From the NCBI GenBank assembly GCA_964454255.1, contig CAYVSY010000049.1, positions 1-6,542 on the forward strand: 6,542 nt of DNA. Direction: 5' to 3'. The notes beneath the pieces are model-generated. The model was given only the letters and a program-made list of their open reading frames with translations, was not told the origin of the DNA and made no database searches. Below are positions 4,978 to 6,542 of this stretch, in pieces (the stretch's first letter is position 1; each line of letters starts with the position of its first letter). Source of the stretch: CAYVSY01 sp964454255. Its GTDB lineage: Bacteria; Bacillota_I; Bacilli_A; RF39; UBA660. The position numbers and the translations under genes are program-made.

Positions 4978-6542
4978 ATGAAGTTTGATGATAATTTTAA
5001 AGGAGAAAGTTGGAAAAAAGATATAGATTTAGAAGATTTTATAGTTAATAATTATTCTGAATATACTGGATCAGAAGATTTTTTGGAAAGTTCGACTTCT
5101 AGAACAAAAATGGTATGGCAAAAATGTCAGAAATTATTAGATAAAGAATTGGAAGATGGAATTATTGATATTGAAACGAATATAATATCTGGTATTGATA
5201 ATTTTCAACCAGGCTATATTGATAAAAAAGAAGAAGTTATTTTTGGTCTTCAAACTGATCAACCATTAAAAAGAATAATTAATCCTTATGGTGGAATAAA
5301 AATGGTTCAAAATGCTTTAGAAGGTTATCATTATAATTTAGATAAAGATATTGAAAAACATTTTACACAATTTCACAAAACACATAATCAAGGAGTTTTT
5401 GATGCATACACCAATGATATTAGAAAAGCTAGATCTAATTGGTTATTAACAGGATTACCAGATGCTTATGGACGAGGTCGTATAATTGGTGATTATCGAC
5501 GAATTGCTTTATATGGTATAGATTATTTGATTTATAAAAAAACTGAAGATTTAGATAAATTGGTTGGAGAAATTAATTCTAATGTGATTTGTTTAAGAGA
5601 AGAACTTGCTGAACAAATAAAAGCTTTAAATGAAATAAAAACAATGGCTTTAAAATATGGAATTGATATTTCAAAGCCAGCTACTAATTCAAAAGAAGCA
5701 ACACAATGGTTATATTTTGGATATTTAGCGGCTGTTAAAGAGAATAATGGCGCTGCAATGAGTTTGGGTAGAGTATCTACATTCTTGGATATTTATTTTG
5801 AAAATGATTTGAAAAAAGGATTAATTACTGAAAGTGATGCTCAAGAAATAATAGATCAATTTATTATTAAATTACGACTTGTCCGTCATTTGAGAACACC
5901 TGAATATAATGAATTATTTGCTGGTGATCCTAATTGGATTACGGAAGTTCTTGGTGGAATGCTTAATGATGAAAAGAGTTTAGTTACTAAAACATCATAT
6001 AGATTTTTACATACATTAACTAATTTAGGTCCTGCTCCTGAGCCTAATTTAACTATTTTATGGTCACAAAAATTACCTTTAAATTTTAAAAGATATTGTG
6101 CTAAAATGTCTATACTGACTGATTCTATTCAATACGAAAATGATGATTTAATGAGACCAATATATGGATCTGATTATGGAATTGCTTGCTGTGTATCAGC
6201 TATGACATTAGGTAAACAAATGCAATTTTTTGGTGCACGTTGTAATTTAGCTAAATCTTTATTATATGCTATAAATGGCGGTAGAGATGAAATTTCTGGA
6301 AAACAAATTTCTCCAAAATTTGTTCCTATAACTTCAGAATATTTAGATTATGATGAAGTGATGGAAAAATTTGAAAATATAATGGAATGGGTTGCTCGTG
6401 TATATGTTAATGCATTAAACATAATTCACTATATGCATGATAAATATAGCTATGAAAGCTTAGAAATGGCTTTACATGACAAAGACATTTTAAGAACAAT
6501 GGCTTGTGGAATAGCTGGTTTATCTGTTGTTGCTGATTCTTT
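4978..6542 (+). CDS. pflB: Formate C-acetyltransferase (pyruvate formate-lyase), 3' end missing
   Basis: PflB converts pyruvate and CoA to acetyl-CoA and formate by a glycyl-radical mechanism in anaerobic cytoplasm. The frame is open for 521 codons to the window edge with no stop or frameshift; the E. coli enzyme has about 760 residues, so about a third is outside, including the C-terminal radical glycine loop. Visible marks are LPDAYGRGRIIGDYRR (160-175), GDPNW (316-320), the catalytic cysteine pair in IACCVS (Cys404, Cys405, equal to Cys418/419 in E. coli), and FFGAR (417-421), whose Arg421 matches the pyruvate-binding Arg435. NIIHYMHDKYSYE and RTMACGIAGLSV near the edge are almost as in E. 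coli. The CC pair separates it from glycerol dehydratase-type relatives. GGAGG (4964-4968) lies 9 nt before the ATG. The activase gene (pflA) is expected downstream but cannot be seen. Confidence 0.96.
   Translation, partial: MKFDDNFKGESWKKDIDLEDFIVNNYSEYTGSEDFLESSTSRTKMVWQKCQKLLDKELEDGIIDIETNIISGIDNFQPGYIDKKEEVIFGLQTDQPLKRIINPYGGIKMVQNALEGYHYNLDKDIEKHFTQFHKTHNQGVFDAYTNDIRKARSNWLLTGLPDAYGRGRIIGDYRRIALYGIDYLIYKKTEDLDKLVGEINSNVICLREELAEQIKALNEIKTMALKYGIDISKPATNSKEATQWLYFGYLAAVKENNGAAMSLGRVSTFLDIYFENDLKKGLITESDAQEIIDQFIIKLRLVRHLRTPEYNELFAGDPNWITEVLGGMLNDEKSLVTKTSYRFLHTLTNLGPAPEPNLTILWSQKLPLNFKRYCAKMSILTDSIQYENDDLMRPIYGSDYGIACCVSAMTLGKQMQFFGARCNLAKSLLYAINGGRDEISGKQISPKFVPITSEYLDYDEVMEKFENIMEWVARVYVNALNIIHYMHDKYSYESLEMALHDKDILRTMACGIAGLSVVADS

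Noticed and set aside
1..6542. CRISPR array, insertion sequence, tRNA or rRNA gene
   Set aside because: No regularly spaced repeats, terminal inverted repeats with a transposase frame, or cloverleaf or rRNA-like sequence were seen. The window is nearly filled by ordinary coding genes.

Overview
This is a very AT-rich window (GC looks like roughly 25-30% by eye, not counted) with the gene style of a low-GC Gram-positive: strong GGAGG-type ribosome binding sites, tight polycistronic spacing, a YlxM-type protein, and paired pssA and psd genes. All seven complete genes end in TAA. Tryptophan is read from TGG and no in-frame TGA occurs, so the standard stop code fits better than the Mycoplasma/Spiroplasma code. 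A pyruvate formate-lyase gene points to a fermentative anaerobe or facultative anaerobe. An uncultured gut Bacilli/Clostridia-like lineage, possibly near the Mollicutes, is a reasonable guess, but the sequence does not fix the taxon.

Layout. Positions 1-52 hold two tandem hairpins, the second an intrinsic terminator of a gene outside the window. Positions 53-167 are an AT-rich leader with a further terminator-like hairpin just before ftsY. A first rightward unit follows: ftsY (168-1136), a small three-helix membrane protein (1150-1419), a ylxM-like helix-turn-helix gene (1421-1714), and a stand-alone ClpA/ClpB-type AAA+ ATPase (1745-2674). A promoter at 2675-2702 then begins a second rightward unit, pssA (2721-3356) overlapping psd (3347-4219). 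A leftward PAP2-family phosphatase gene (4216-4845) meets psd tail to tail with a 4-bp overlap. A 132-bp divergent intergenic region with two near-perfect AT palindromes separates it from a rightward pflB-like gene (4978 to the window end, 3' part missing).

How the genes fit together. FtsY is the SRP receptor and YlxM is an SRP-associated factor, so the first unit concerns co-translational membrane targeting. The usual ffh gene after ylxM is absent here, and an AAA+ protein lacking the recognisable pore-loop aromatic residue sits in its place. PssA and Psd make phosphatidylserine and then phosphatidylethanolamine from CDP-diacylglycerol. The PAP2 protein could be another lipid-phosphate enzyme and has a promoter 12-mer in common with pssA. 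PflB is anaerobic pyruvate metabolism and looks unrelated. No mobile element, CRISPR array, tRNA or rRNA was seen. The least explained part is the small membrane protein and solitary AAA+ ATPase embedded in the ftsY-ylxM cluster.
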